Shown: positions 25,761 through 35,145, counted from the first letter of the stretch. The stretch is DNA of 64,000 nucleotides from Streptomyces lanatus (GCF_014655715.1 NZ_BNBM01000013.1:16555-80554); one strand, 5' to 3'. Numbers and translations: made by a program. Notes: generated by a model not told the origin, from the sequence alone.

Positions 25761-25769
25761 AAGCTCGCC

Positions 25770-26123
25770 TCAGCGGAACTCGTGCACTACCTCGATCGTG
25801 CCGACGACATGGGCGTTGAACTCGGCCAGTTCCTCCGCCGGCACCCACAGTTCGAGGATCGTCCCGCCGCCCGCCTGCTGGACCGGATACCGGCTCAGGA
25901 ACGCCGACTCGACCTCGAAGCGGGTGACGAAACCGGCGCCATCGTGCTTGACGTTCCAGTCCCGGGCGATCCGTACCGCGTAGTCCTCATTGAGCACCGG
26001 GTAGAAGATCGGCTGCTCGGGCAGGCGTGGCGGCCAGGCCCGCCAGTTCAGCTCGCGGACCAGGTCCAGTTCCTTGGGGCCGGTGGGTCGCCACAGGGTG
26101 GTGGTCGGAGGCTGGCTGATCAT
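25770..26123 (-). CDS. Conserved small protein of the ADP-ribosylation/crystallin J1-annotated family
   Basis: A 117-residue soluble protein: TTTLWRPTGPKELDLVRELNWRAWPPRLPEQPIFYPVLNEDYA near the start and FVTRFEVESAFLSRY in the middle. Related actinobacterial proteins are commonly labelled ADP-ribosylation/crystallin J1, but I see no ADP-ribosyl-hydrolase metal site, so the biochemical role is unknown. Length and start look complete. It is divergent from a MarR gene. Confidence 0.8.
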   Translation of the reverse strand: MISQPPTTTLWRPTGPKELDLVRELNWRAWPPRLPEQPIFYPVLNEDYAVRIARDWNVKHDGAGFVTRFEVESAFLSRYPVQQAGGGTILELWVPAEELAEFNAHVVGTIEVVHEFR

Positions 26124-26239
26124 GGGCGCCGACGATAGCCGGATCGCGGAGGGGACCGCGACGGAGTTTCCGGTAGTGCTTGCAGGCGCGCAATAGACGC
26201 AATCGCTGGAAATTTCGCGGATGCCCTATCCTGAGGTTC

Positions 26240-26698
26240 ATGACAGCGACGGATCCCGCGCTCACCGCACTCGCCCAGGGCTGGTGCGCCCTCTCCCTGC
26301 TGCACGGCAGGATCGAGACGCATATCGAGCGCGCTCTTCAGGCCAAGCACGACCTGAGCGTGCGCGAGTACTCGCTGCTCGATGTCCTCAGCCGCCAGCA
26401 CAGCGGTGAAGGCGGACATCTGCAGATGAAGCAGGTCGCCGACGCCGTCGTACTGAGCCAGAGCGCCACCACCCGCCTCGTCACCCGCCTCGAGGACCGC
26501 GGGCTGCTCTCGCGCTACCTCTGCCCCACCGACCGCCGCGGCATCTACACCGACGTCACCGAGGCCGGGCAGAAGCTCCTGGAAGAGGCGCGGCCGACCA
26601 ATGACACGGCCTTGCGCGAGGCCCTCGACCAGGCCGCTGAGAACCCCGAGCTCGTCCCCCTGGTCCGCGCGGTCGAGACTCTCCACGTCCCCGCCTGA
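26240..26698 (+). CDS. MarR-family transcriptional regulator
   Basis: A 152-residue MarR protein with the winged helix LQMKQVADAVVLSQSATTRLVTRLEDRGLLSRYLCPTDRRGIYTDVTEAG (about 72-122). ATG at 26240 is chosen; a longer frame reaches 26180 without a good start. It is divergent from the small conserved gene and 38 bases upstream of the CoA-transferase, with which it could be co-transcribed. GCGCAATAGACGCAATCGC at 26188-26206, a tandem GCAAT repeat before the start, could be its operator. Confidence 0.88.
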   Translation: MTATDPALTALAQGWCALSLLHGRIETHIERALQAKHDLSVREYSLLDVLSRQHSGEGGHLQMKQVADAVVLSQSATTRLVTRLEDRGLLSRYLCPTDRRGIYTDVTEAGQKLLEEARPTNDTALREALDQAAENPELVPLVRAVETLHVPA

Positions 26699-26736
26699 TC
26701 TGCGCCGTTGACGCGATCTCCCTGGTCGACGTACAC

Positions 26737-27939
26737 ATGGCCCCTATGAGCACCCCCCGCCTCCCTCTGTCCGGCATCACCGTCGTCAGCCTCGAACAGG
26801 CCGTGGCCGCCCCGTACGCCACGCGGCAGCTGGCCGACCTCGGGGCTCGGGTGATCAAGGTCGAGCGGCCGGGGGGCGGGGACTTCGCCCGCCGGTACGA
26901 CACCACGGTGCACGGGGAGTCCAGCTATTTCGTCTGGCTCAACCGGTCCAAGGAATCCCTCACCCTGGATCTCAAAGCGCCGGGGGGACTGGCGATTCTC
27001 CACCAACTCCTCGACACCGCCGACGTGTTCGTGCAGAACCTCGCGCCCGGCGCCGTCGACCGCCTCGGCCTGGGCACCGAGGTGCTCGCCGAGCGGTGGC
27101 CGCGGCTGATCCCGTGCACGATCTCCGGGTACGGGACGTCGGGGCCGTGGGCCGATCGCAAGTCGTACGACCTGCTGGTGCAGTGCCAGACCGGGCTGGT
27201 GTCGCTGACCGGTACCGCCGAGGAGACCGCGCGGGTCGGGATCTCCGTCGCCGACATCGCCGCCGGGATGTACGCGTACAGCGGCGTCCTGACCGCCCTG
27301 TACACCCGCGCCACCACGGGCACCGCGCACCCGGTGGAGGTGTCCCTGTTCGAGGCGCTGGCGGAGTGGATGGGGCAGCCCGCGAACTACACCCGCTACG
27401 GCGGCACCCAGCCTCAGCGCCTGGGCACCCAGCACCCCACCCTCGCCCCGTACGGCGCCTACACCGCCGCCGACGGCCGGGAGGTGCTGTTCTCCATCCA
27501 GAACGAGCGCGAGTGGGCCGTGCTGTGTGCGCACTTCCTCGGCCGGCCGGAGCTGACCGACGACCCGCGCTTCGCCACGAGTTCCGCGCGGGTGGCCCAC
27601 CGCGACGAGCTCAACGCCGTCGTCGCCGAGCGCTGCGCCCGCTCCGACACCGAGGACATCCTCAAGGACCTGGAGGCGATCAACATCGCCTGCGCCGGGG
27701 TCAACGACGTCGCCGCGTTCCTGGACCACCAGGTCCTCGCGGCCCGGGGCCGCTGGCGTGACGTGGCACTCCCCGGTGGGGCGACGGCCCAGGCCCTGCT
27801 GCCGCCTGCCGACCTCGCGGGGCTGCCGGTGCGCATGGACCCGGTGCCCGCCGCGGGCGAGCACACCGAGGCGATCCTCGCCGAACTCGGCCGCAGCGGC
27901 GAGGAGATCGAGGCCCTGCGCACCGACGGTGTGATTTAG
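26737..27939 (+). CDS. CaiB/BaiF-type (class III) CoA transferase
   Basis: A 400-residue class III CoA transferase. It has the LEQAVAAPYATRQLADLGARVIKVE opening, GGDFAR, the LNRSKESLTLDLK block, and the catalytic Asp in the KSYDLLVQCQTG segment (about 145). It moves CoA between carboxylic acids. The start is ATG 26737 or ATG 26746. It follows a MarR gene closely, which may regulate it. No acyl-CoA dehydrogenase or ligase is adjacent, so the acid it handles cannot be named. Confidence 0.9.
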   Translation: MAPMSTPRLPLSGITVVSLEQAVAAPYATRQLADLGARVIKVERPGGGDFARRYDTTVHGESSYFVWLNRSKESLTLDLKAPGGLAILHQLLDTADVFVQNLAPGAVDRLGLGTEVLAERWPRLIPCTISGYGTSGPWADRKSYDLLVQCQTGLVSLTGTAEETARVGISVADIAAGMYAYSGVLTALYTRATTGTAHPVEVSLFEALAEWMGQPANYTRYGGTQPQRLGTQHPTLAPYGAYTAADGREVLFSIQNEREWAVLCAHFLGRPELTDDPRFATSSARVAHRDELNAVVAERCARSDTEDILKDLEAINIACAGVNDVAAFLDHQVLAARGRWRDVALPGGATAQALLPPADLAGLPVRMDPVPAAGEHTEAILAELGRSGEEIEALRTDGVI

Positions 27940-28038
27940 CGGCTCTCACCGAACGCCGCACCCCCTTCCCGCGTCACAGTCCCGGGCGGTACCGACACCG
28001 CCCCGACCGGCTCACCGCCGTCCGTTCGGGGGGTTTCC

Positions 28039-28908
28039 ATGCGTACGACCGCTTACCGCACCGTCCTGTCACTCACCGCGCTCGGTCTGCTCGCCACCGG
28101 ATGCGGCAGCTCTCAGCCCGGCGGCTCCGACGAATCCGAGCCGGCGCCGAACACCGAGCCCCGCGCCCTCAAGGTCGCCGAGGCCTGGGACGGTTCGACG
28201 GCAGCCGACACCTGGCGCACCGGCTACTACCCGATCGCCGACCCGGCACAACTGCCCGAGGACGCCTTCCACGACGATGCCGACAAGGAGGCGTACCTCA
28301 CCCAGAACGTCGTCCTGCGCGGCAACCTCCCCGAGACCCCGCAGACGGACGCGAAGGTGACCTGGCGGAGCGGTGAGTCGCTCACGCTGCCGCTCCTGGG
28401 GGCGCGGGCGGCGTACGAGAAGCTGGGCGGCGGCGACCTCAGCCCCGGGCCCCACCTCACGGTGACCGGGGCGAAGCTGGGCGAGACGACGCTGGCCACC
28501 AGCCGCGGCCCGGCCACCGTCCCGGCCTGGCTGTTCACGATCGAGGGCTACGACACCCCGCTCAAGCGGGTCGCTCTCAACCCCTCGAAGCCGCCGAAGC
28601 CGCCCATCGGACCGGCCGGGCAGCTCGGCAGCGCGTTGTGGGAGCTGAACAAGGTGGTCGAGGTGACCGCCGACGGCAGGTCCGTCACCGTACTGGCCCA
28701 CCACGGGGCCTGCGACGACGGACCCGCCGTGGATGTGCTGGAGACGGACGGCAGTGTGGTGTTGTCCGGCTACGTCGTCGGCGCGAGCGACGAGCTTTGC
28801 ACGGCGCAGCTCCTGTCCAAGAAGGTCACCGTCGAACTGGACCGCCCGCTCGACGACCGGATCCTGCTGGACGCGTTCACCGGCCGCCCAGTGAGTCACT
28901 CCTCCTGA
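28039..28908 (+). CDS. Secreted lipoprotein of unknown function
   Basis: A 289-residue predicted lipoprotein. The N-terminus MRTTAYRTVLSLTALGLLATGCGSS carries a lipobox (LLATG-C), followed by a Ser/Gly/Pro/Glu-rich linker and a beta-rich domain with DPAQLPEDAFHDDADKEAY and two paired Cys late in the chain (GACDDG and ELCTAQ). I do not recognise the family. It would be anchored outside the membrane. Its last 13 bases overlap the end of the convergent beta-galactosidase gene. Confidence 0.75.
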   Translation: MRTTAYRTVLSLTALGLLATGCGSSQPGGSDESEPAPNTEPRALKVAEAWDGSTAADTWRTGYYPIADPAQLPEDAFHDDADKEAYLTQNVVLRGNLPETPQTDAKVTWRSGESLTLPLLGARAAYEKLGGGDLSPGPHLTVTGAKLGETTLATSRGPATVPAWLFTIEGYDTPLKRVALNPSKPPKPPIGPAGQLGSALWELNKVVEVTADGRSVTVLAHHGACDDGPAVDVLETDGSVVLSGYVVGASDELCTAQLLSKKVTVELDRPLDDRILLDAFTGRPVSHSS

Positions 28909-30956
28909 AGAACCCTCACATCCCATGCGGCCAGGCGTACTTCACCGCCACACACCTCACCGGACAGCACATCCCGCACGCCCCCTGGCACGGGTACGGT
29001 CACCGGATCCCACGACCAGTTGTGCAGGAAACGGACCCGGCGACCGTCACGCGAGTGGGCCGACGTCGCTGTCACGCTCGGGTGGGCCGGGCGCCACGCG
29101 TCGCCGTCAGGGGCCGCCGCCCACCGAAGCAGGGCCTGGGCGAATACGGGGTCCGGGACGGTGCCCACGTAGGTGATGCGGCCGGTGCCGTGGGGGTGGG
29201 TGGTGGCAGCGGGCCAGCGTCCGAAGTGGGGGTGGTCGTAGGTGGCCAACTCCTGCGCGCCCTGGGGCTGGAGACCGTCGGCCCAGTGCAGGGCGTGGGC
29301 CTCGGGTGGGAGGGCGAGGCCGTTCGTGCCGGTCACGGGCAGTGGGGCGTCCAGGTTGCTGAACTCGTCGTACGTCACCCCGGCGGCCTCCGCCAGCCGC
29401 GCGGGCTGGGCATCGGTGCGGGCCCGTGCCTCGTGGTCGCCGTAGGCGGTGCGGGGGCCGAGGACGAGGTGGCCGCCCTGCTCGGCGTACGCCTTCAGCC
29501 GGTCCAGGGTCGCGTCGTCGGCGGCGTAGTAGGCCGGGACGACGAGGACCGGGGGCAGTTCGGCGTCGGGGAGCTGGCCCGGGTGCAGGATGCGGGACTG
29601 GAGGCCGGCGTCGAAGGCGCCCCGGTAGAAGGCGTCGAAGAGGGTCTCGTACGACCGCTTGTCCGGGTCCCCGTCGGGCGTGGCCAGCGGGGGCTGTGCC
29701 TGGAGCGCCCATTTGCTGGGGCCGTCGTAGAGGAAGGCGACGTCGGCGTCCGGGGTGAGTGCCGCGACCAGATCGCCCGCCCTCTCCAACTCCCCGCCCA
29801 GCGCGGCGAGTTCGCGGTACACCCGCCCGGGGCGGCCGTTGTGCGGCAGGATGCCGCCCCAGTAGGTCTCGGTGCCGAAGTGCAGGGTGTGCCAGTGCCA
29901 GTACTCGATCATCGAGGCGCCGCGCGAGATCAGCGCCCAGGCGGCCTGGCGGTACTGGCCGTCGTAGGCGGGCCGGTTGTCCCACGGTCCGCTGATGGCC
30001 TGCGCGTTGGTCTCCGTCACCAGGAACGGCTCCTGGCGTGAGGAGTACATGCGGTCGGCGCTGCGGTACAGGGCCCAGGTGCCGTTGGTCGTCCAGTCCT
30101 GGCCGGAGCGGTTCCGGTCGGGCAGGGCGAGGGCGTCCTGCATCGTGTAGTACGGGTTGCCCGCGGTCATGTCGAGGCGCTCGGTCAGCTTGTCGTCCTC
30201 GACAGCCTGGCGGTCGTAGGAGATGCAGGTGGTGACGAACTGGCCGGGGCGGGCGTACTCGCGCACGATCTCGGTCTGCCAGGCGATGAACTCGGTGGTG
30301 AGACGGGCCTGGAAGCGCCGCCAGGCCAGGTCGTACTGGGGCTGGGCGTTGCCGTCGGGGGTCCAGAGGTCGGCCCAGGTGGAGAGGCGGTGCGACCAGT
30401 AGACGAGGCCCCACTCGCGGTTGAGGGTCTCGACGTCGCCGTAGCGTTCCCGCAGGTCGTCGGTGAAGCGCTGGAAGACGCCGTGGTTGTGGAAGAGGTG
30501 CAGTCCGGGTTCGTTGTCGACCTGGAAGCCGATGACGGCCGGGTGGTCGGCGTACCGGGCCACGATCCTGCGGATGATCCGCTCGGCGTGGAAGCGGAAC
30601 GCCGGGTGGGTGAAGTCGACCTCCTGGCGGGCGCCCCAGCCGTGCCGCCTGCCGGTGCGGTACTCCCCCGCGATCTCCGGGTACTGCCGGGCCAGCCACG
30701 GCGGCACGGCGTACGTCGGTGTCCCGAGGATCACCGCGATGCCCCGCTCATGGGCGCCGTCCAGGACCGGCTGGAGCCAGTCGAGGTCGAAGCGCCCGTT
30801 CTCCGGCTCCCAGGTCGACCAGACGGACTCGCCGACCCGGATCACGGTGAACCGGGCCTCGGCCATCAGGTCGAGGTCGTCCTTGAGGCGTTCGTAGGGC
30901 TGGTACTCGTGGTAGTAGGCGGCGCCGAACAGGACGCGGGGTGGCAGCTCGAACAT
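28896..30956 (-). CDS. GH42 beta-galactosidase
   Basis: A 686-residue GH42 enzyme without a signal peptide, so cytoplasmic. The start is RVLFGAAYYHEYQPYERLKDDLDLM. The acid/base Glu is in GFQVDNEPGLHLF (about 148) and the nucleophile Glu in LVTETNAQAISGPW (about 315). The trimerisation domain and C-terminal beta domain follow. It is the last gene of the LacI-ABC-GH42 operon, 42 bases after the second permease gene. It should split imported beta-galactosides or galacto-oligosaccharides; the exact sugar, perhaps a plant galactan or arabinogalactan fragment, is inference. Confidence 0.93.
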   Translation of the reverse strand: MFELPPRVLFGAAYYHEYQPYERLKDDLDLMAEARFTVIRVGESVWSTWEPENGRFDLDWLQPVLDGAHERGIAVILGTPTYAVPPWLARQYPEIAGEYRTGRRHGWGARQEVDFTHPAFRFHAERIIRRIVARYADHPAVIGFQVDNEPGLHLFHNHGVFQRFTDDLRERYGDVETLNREWGLVYWSHRLSTWADLWTPDGNAQPQYDLAWRRFQARLTTEFIAWQTEIVREYARPGQFVTTCISYDRQAVEDDKLTERLDMTAGNPYYTMQDALALPDRNRSGQDWTTNGTWALYRSADRMYSSRQEPFLVTETNAQAISGPWDNRPAYDGQYRQAAWALISRGASMIEYWHWHTLHFGTETYWGGILPHNGRPGRVYRELAALGGELERAGDLVAALTPDADVAFLYDGPSKWALQAQPPLATPDGDPDKRSYETLFDAFYRGAFDAGLQSRILHPGQLPDAELPPVLVVPAYYAADDATLDRLKAYAEQGGHLVLGPRTAYGDHEARARTDAQPARLAEAAGVTYDEFSNLDAPLPVTGTNGLALPPEAHALHWADGLQPQGAQELATYDHPHFGRWPAATTHPHGTGRITYVGTVPDPVFAQALLRWAAAPDGDAWRPAHPSVTATSAHSRDGRRVRFLHNWSWDPVTVPVPGGVRDVLSGEVCGGEVRLAAWDVRVLQEE

Positions 30957-30998
30957 CCTTCTCCCATACGGTGGTTGAGGGTGGCCCCATGGGGGGTG

Positions 30999-31817
30999 TC
31001 AGCCCTTGACGGCGCCCGTGGACAGGCCTTCGAGGAGCTGTTTGCGCAGCACGACGAAGAGGGCTACGGCGGGCAGGACGGCGAGGACCGCCCCGGCGAG
31101 CACGAGGTCGTACTGGCGCTGTTCCGAGACGAACAGGGTCTGCAGGCCGAGCGGCAGGGTGTACTGGGAGCTGTCGGAGACCAGCACCAGCGGCCATAGG
31201 AAGCTGTTGTAGCTCTGCAGGAAGGTCCACACCGCGAGCGCGCCGAGCGAGGGGCGCAGCAGGGGCAGCACGATCCGCCGGAAGATGCCGAACTCGCTCG
31301 CGCCGTCGATACGGGCGGCCTCCAGCACGCTGTCCGGAACGGACTGCACGATGTACTGCTGCATCATGAAGATCCCGAACGCGGGCGCCACCCACGGCAC
31401 GATCAGCGCGAACCACGGGCTGCCGAGGCCGGTCTTCACCAGCATCACGAACAGCGGCACCAGGATCACCGCGAACGGGATGGACAGCGAGCTGAACATC
31501 ACGCCGAACAGCAGGTTCTTGCCCGCGAACCGGAACTTGGCGAAGCCGTACCCGGCCAGGGCGCACACGAAGACGGACACGGCGGTGGCGACGACGGCGA
31601 CCACCGTGCTCATCAGGAACCAGCGGCCGAAGGGCTGATCGGTGAGCAGGGTGCGGTAGTTGTCGAGGGTGAACGGGGACGGGAGCAGCTTCGGCGGGTA
31701 GGCGAAGATATCGCCGCGCGGTTTGAAGGAGCCGCTCAACGCCCACAGCAGCGGGGCGAGGAAGCCCAGGAACAGCAGGATCAGGAAGGCGTAGAGGGGC
31801 AGGCGGGCGCGTGTCAT
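30999..31817 (-). CDS. Carbohydrate ABC transporter permease, MalG type
   Basis: A 272-residue, six-helix inner-membrane permease. The EAA loop EAARIDGASEFGIFRRIVLPLLRP contacts the ATPase. ATG at 31817 overlaps the stop of the upstream permease gene (ATGA). It forms the import channel with its neighbour. No ATPase gene is in the operon, so like many streptomycete sugar importers it probably uses a shared MsiK-type ATPase encoded elsewhere. Confidence 0.92.
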   Translation of the reverse strand: MTRARLPLYAFLILLFLGFLAPLLWALSGSFKPRGDIFAYPPKLLPSPFTLDNYRTLLTDQPFGRWFLMSTVVAVVATAVSVFVCALAGYGFAKFRFAGKNLLFGVMFSSLSIPFAVILVPLFVMLVKTGLGSPWFALIVPWVAPAFGIFMMQQYIVQSVPDSVLEAARIDGASEFGIFRRIVLPLLRPSLGALAVWTFLQSYNSFLWPLVLVSDSSQYTLPLGLQTLFVSEQRQYDLVLAGAVLAVLPAVALFVVLRKQLLEGLSTGAVKG

Positions 31818-32716
31818 GAGGTGGCCCTCCCGATGCCGAGGAGACGGTTGACGAGCTGACTCAGTCCGAAGACGAGGACGAAGAGGACCACGGCCGCGGC
31901 GGCCGCGTAGCCGAACTGCTGGCGCTGGAAGGCGGCCCGGTAGATGAACATCGTCACCGAGAGGGTGGACTCGGCCGGTCCGCCGCCGGTCAGCAGGTAC
32001 GGCTCCTCGAAGATCTGGGCCGCGCCGATGAAGGACGTCACGACGACGAAGGCGGTCACCGGCTTCAGTGCCGGCAGGGTGACCGTGGTGAAGGTGCGCA
32101 GGCGTCCCGCGCCGTCCAGGGCCGCGGCCTCGTACAACTCCCTCGGTACGTTCTGGAGTCCGGCGAGGAAGAACACCGTGAGGTAGCCGGTCCAGCGCCA
32201 CAGCATCACCAGGGCGATGCTCACCCTGGCCCAGCCCGGATCGCCCAGCCAGTCGACGCCGCCGGTGCCGAACAGGGCGCGCAGCACCGAGTTGGCGAGG
32301 CCGAACTGCCGGTCGAAGACCAGGCCGAAGATGAGGGCGACGAGGATCGGGGAGACGACGACGGGCACGAAATAGGCCGTGCGCCACAGGTCCCGGACGC
32401 GCAGGCCACGGGTGTTGAGGGCCTGGGCGATCAGCAGGGCCAGGGGTACGACGACGCAGACGGCCACGAGCACGAAGACGGCCGTGTTGCCGAGAGCCCG
32501 GTGGAAGCTGATGTCGGTGGCGAGCAGGCGGTAGTTGCGCAGGCCCACCCAGTGCGGGGTGCCGAGGCCGACCCACTCGGTCAGGCTCAGCCAGAGCGAG
32601 ACGGCGATCGGGACCAGCATGAACAGGACGTAGAGGAGATAGAAGGGGGAGATGAAGAGGTACGGCGCCCAGGAGCTCCTGGCGCGGTGGGGGCCGGCTG
32701 TCGTGGTGGTGGACAT
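31814..32716 (-). CDS. Carbohydrate ABC transporter permease, MalF type
   Basis: A 300-residue permease with six membrane helices, opening SSWAPYLFISPFYLLYVLFMLVPIAVSLWLSLTEW. The EAA motif is EAAALDGAGRLRTFTTVTLPALKP. It lies 12 bases after the binding-protein gene and overlaps the MalG-type gene by four bases. Together they move the sugar captured by the lipoprotein across the membrane. Confidence 0.92.
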   Translation of the reverse strand: MSTTTTAGPHRARSSWAPYLFISPFYLLYVLFMLVPIAVSLWLSLTEWVGLGTPHWVGLRNYRLLATDISFHRALGNTAVFVLVAVCVVVPLALLIAQALNTRGLRVRDLWRTAYFVPVVVSPILVALIFGLVFDRQFGLANSVLRALFGTGGVDWLGDPGWARVSIALVMLWRWTGYLTVFFLAGLQNVPRELYEAAALDGAGRLRTFTTVTLPALKPVTAFVVVTSFIGAAQIFEEPYLLTGGGPAESTLSVTMFIYRAAFQRQQFGYAAAAAVVLFVLVFGLSQLVNRLLGIGRATS

Positions 32717-32728
32717 GGTGGGCGCCTC

Positions 32729-34069
32729 CTAACGGCCGGCCTGGTCGCGGAAGTCCGCCGCGGTCTGTTTCAGGGCCTGACGTGGGCTCAGATCGCCGTG
32801 GTAGGCGCGCAGGAGGTTGCCCGCGAGCACGTCGTAGAGGATCGACTGGTCGGGGCTCTGGTGGAACGGGGGGACCTGGGGCAGCAGTTCGCGGTAGAGG
32901 GGGAAGAGGCGCTGGCCGCCGCAGAAGTCGTCCCGGGCGGCGCTCAGGCGCGGGTCGTCGTAGACCGAGCGGCGGGTGGGGAGGTAGCCGGTCTCGGTGA
33001 AGCGGCGGACCTGGCCCTCGTGGGTGAGCCAGGTCTTGAACAGGAAGTCCCTCGCCGCCCGGGTGTTGGCCTTGTCCTTGATGACGCCGAACCCGGTGCC
33101 GCCCGCGGCGGCCGTGACCGCGCCGCCGCCCTCGAAGCGGGGCAGGGCCTTGACCCGCCATCTCCCGTTCTGCTCGGGCACGTTGGGCATCAGGCCGTAG
33201 TTCTTGTACCAGATGGCCATGGGGAGCCCGATGACCCTGCCCTGTTTCAGGGCGGTCTGCATGGCGGCGCCGTAGTAGTCGGAGATGTCGATGACGAAGC
33301 CGGTGCGCAGTCCGTCGCACAGGAAGCGCAGGACCTCCTCGGCCTCCGGCGAGTCGAGGACGAGGTTCTGGTCGGCGTCGAAGAAGGCGCCGCCGCGCTG
33401 GTAGAGCAGCATCTGGAAGGACTGCACGACCTGGCCCGCGTCGCTGCCGACCGTGGAGACGACGCACATCGACGCGCCGTGGTCGCGGTGGACGCGGGCG
33501 CCGACTTCGGCGAACTCCTCCCAAGTCGCCGTGTTCTTGGGCATGTTGTAGCGGTCGAAGAGGTCGTCCCGGTAGAAGTAGACGACCATCGGGGTGTCCG
33601 AGTCGAAGGCGTAGACCCGGCCGTCCTTGCTGAAGGGGGCCGTGCGGGCGGGCAGCAGGTCGTCTTTCAAGCCCGGTACGGCGGCTATGTCGTCGGTGAG
33701 GTCGTACAGCAGGCGTTCGGCTATGTCGCCGCGCAGCATGCGCGGGAAGCTGCCGATCTCGAAGCCGATGAGGTCGGGGGTGCCGCGTCCGGCGACGGCC
33801 TGGGCTAGGAGCTTGGTGACCACGTCGGGGGCTCCGGCGCGGGTGACCTTCAGGTGGTAACGGAAGTCGGTGAGCCGGTCGGCCTCGGGGATGCCCTTCT
33901 CGAAGAAGGCTTCGTAGCCCGGGTCGTGGGTCCACAGGGCGAGGGTGACGTCTCCGGAGGTCAGGGCGGTGGTGCTGTCTGCTCCGCAGGCGGTGAGGGC
34001 GGCGGCCGTGCTCAGGCCGAGGGCGCCGCGCAGGAGGGTGCGGCGGGTCGGGTGGGGTGGTGGGTACAC
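32729..34069 (-). CDS. Sugar-binding lipoprotein of the ABC importer
   Basis: A 446-residue extracellular solute-binding protein (family 1). The N-terminus TRRTLLRGALGLSTAAALTACGAD has twin Arg and a lipobox (LTA-C), so it may be Tat-exported and lipid-anchored. The body has the LALWTHDPGYEAFF and DTPMVVYFYRDDLFDRYNMPKN segments typical of the family. The GTG start at 34069 lies at the edge of an 18-base perfect inverted repeat that holds the GGAG ribosome site in its loop. It is 48 bases after the LacI gene and heads the transport part of the operon. Confidence 0.9.
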   Translation of the reverse strand: MYPPPHPTRRTLLRGALGLSTAAALTACGADSTTALTSGDVTLALWTHDPGYEAFFEKGIPEADRLTDFRYHLKVTRAGAPDVVTKLLAQAVAGRGTPDLIGFEIGSFPRMLRGDIAERLLYDLTDDIAAVPGLKDDLLPARTAPFSKDGRVYAFDSDTPMVVYFYRDDLFDRYNMPKNTATWEEFAEVGARVHRDHGASMCVVSTVGSDAGQVVQSFQMLLYQRGGAFFDADQNLVLDSPEAEEVLRFLCDGLRTGFVIDISDYYGAAMQTALKQGRVIGLPMAIWYKNYGLMPNVPEQNGRWRVKALPRFEGGGAVTAAAGGTGFGVIKDKANTRAARDFLFKTWLTHEGQVRRFTETGYLPTRRSVYDDPRLSAARDDFCGGQRLFPLYRELLPQVPPFHQSPDQSILYDVLAGNLLRAYHGDLSPRQALKQTAADFRDQAGR

Positions 34070-34086
34070 ACGTGACTCCTCACGTG
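34069..34086 (-). promoter_or_regulatory. Inverted repeat CACGTGA-GGAG-TCACGTG enclosing the ribosome site
   Basis: Seven-base perfect arms with the ribosome-binding GGAG as the loop, abutting the GTG start of the binding-protein gene. As RNA it would fold into a start-site hairpin; as DNA it holds two CACGTG boxes. Either could tune expression of the transporter separately from lacI. Confidence 0.5.
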
Positions 34087-34117
34087 GTGCGGGTATGGGG
34101 TGTGCGTGTGCTCGGGT

Positions 34118-35098
34118 TCAGCCGCGCATGGGTCCGGTGGAGGCCCGTACGGTCAACTCGACGGCCGGTTCAGGGTGTTCGGCCGGGGCGGGGCGGCCCT
34201 CGATCAGGGCGATCAGATGGTCGACGGCGCGGTCGGCGACGGCGGTGAAGTTCTGTCTGACGGTGGTCAGGGGCGGGGAGAGATAGGCGGCGGCCGGGAT
34301 GTCGTCGTACCCGACGAGGCTGATGTCGCCCGGCACGTCACGGCCCGCCTCCGCGAAGGCGTGCAGTGCGCCGATCGCCATGTCGTCGTTGGCGGCGAAC
34401 ACGGCGGTGACGTCGTCGAGTTCGGCCAGCTGTCGGCCGGCGGCGTATCCGGCGGCCGGGGTCCAGTCGCCCTCCAGGGCGAGGGGCGGTTCGGGGGCTC
34501 CGGCGGCGGCGAGGGCCTCGCGCCAGCCTCGGAGGCGGTCGCGGGCGGCCCACCAGTTCTGGGGACCGGGGATGTGGTGGACGGTGCGGTGGCCGAGGGT
34601 GAGCAAATGCTCGGTGGCGATACGGGCGGCGGCGACCCCGTCGGCGTCGACCACCACGCCCACGCCCTCGCCGAGACTGATCACCGGGACGTCCGCGCCG
34701 AGCCGGAGCGGTGCGCCGTCGTCGATGGGCTCGGACAGCACGATCCCGTCGACGCCCTGCTCCAGCAGCGCCTCTACGGCGACGGAGACTTGCTGCCCTT
34801 CCAATGTGCTGGCCAGGGCGAAGGAGTACCCCGCGCGCTGCATCGCCCTCTCCAGGGCGATGAGCAGGGTCGACGGGCCGTACAAGGCGGTGCCGAGGGA
34901 GACGACGCCGATGCGCCGGTAGCGGCCCAGGAGCAGGGCGCGTGCCGCGTTGTTCGGGCGGTAGTCCAGCTCCCGTATGGCCCGGAGCACGCGGTCGCGG
35001 ACGTCCGGGCTGACGTGCGGTTCGCCGTTGACGACCCGCGACACGGTCTTCTGGGAGACACCGGCGGCGCGGGCGACCTCGGTCATCGTCGTCGCCAT
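34118..35098 (-). CDS. LacI-family repressor of the galactoside import operon
   Basis: A 326-residue LacI protein: MTEVARAAGVSQKTVSRVVNG helix-turn-helix, YRPNNAARAL hinge helix, then the sensor domain with VFAANDDMAIGALHA and ISLVGYDDIPAAAYLSPPLTTV. It is the first gene of the cluster and reads in the same direction as the transporter and GH42 genes. Two copies of a perfect TGACTACGTAGTCA operator lie upstream of its start, so it probably represses itself and the whole operon until a sugar binds. Confidence 0.92.
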   Translation of the reverse strand: MATTMTEVARAAGVSQKTVSRVVNGEPHVSPDVRDRVLRAIRELDYRPNNAARALLLGRYRRIGVVSLGTALYGPSTLLIALERAMQRAGYSFALASTLEGQQVSVAVEALLEQGVDGIVLSEPIDDGAPLRLGADVPVISLGEGVGVVVDADGVAAARIATEHLLTLGHRTVHHIPGPQNWWAARDRLRGWREALAAAGAPEPPLALEGDWTPAAGYAAGRQLAELDDVTAVFAANDDMAIGALHAFAEAGRDVPGDISLVGYDDIPAAAYLSPPLTTVRQNFTAVADRAVDHLIALIEGRPAPAEHPEPAVELTVRASTGPMRG

Positions 35099-35129
35099 GG
35101 AAGGGCTCCCGGGGTGGTCGGGGTCGGCG

Positions 35130-35145
35130 TTGACTACGTAGTCAA
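35130..35145. promoter_or_regulatory. LacI operator 1 (TTGACTACGTAGTCAA)
   Basis: A perfect 16-bp palindrome centred 40 bases upstream of the lacI ATG, with the central CG typical of LacI operators. A second copy is 44 bases away centre to centre, about four helical turns. Confidence 0.8.

Noticed and set aside
31818..33935. Long N-terminal extension of the MalG-type permease frame
   Set aside because: It runs through the other permease and binding-protein genes in a second frame and is Arg/Pro rich. The real start is ATG 31817 in the ATGA overlap.
34069..34086. Terminator for lacI
   Set aside because: The stem is only 7 bp with no T-tract, and it overlaps the ribosome site and start codon of the next gene, so a start-site or operator role is more likely.
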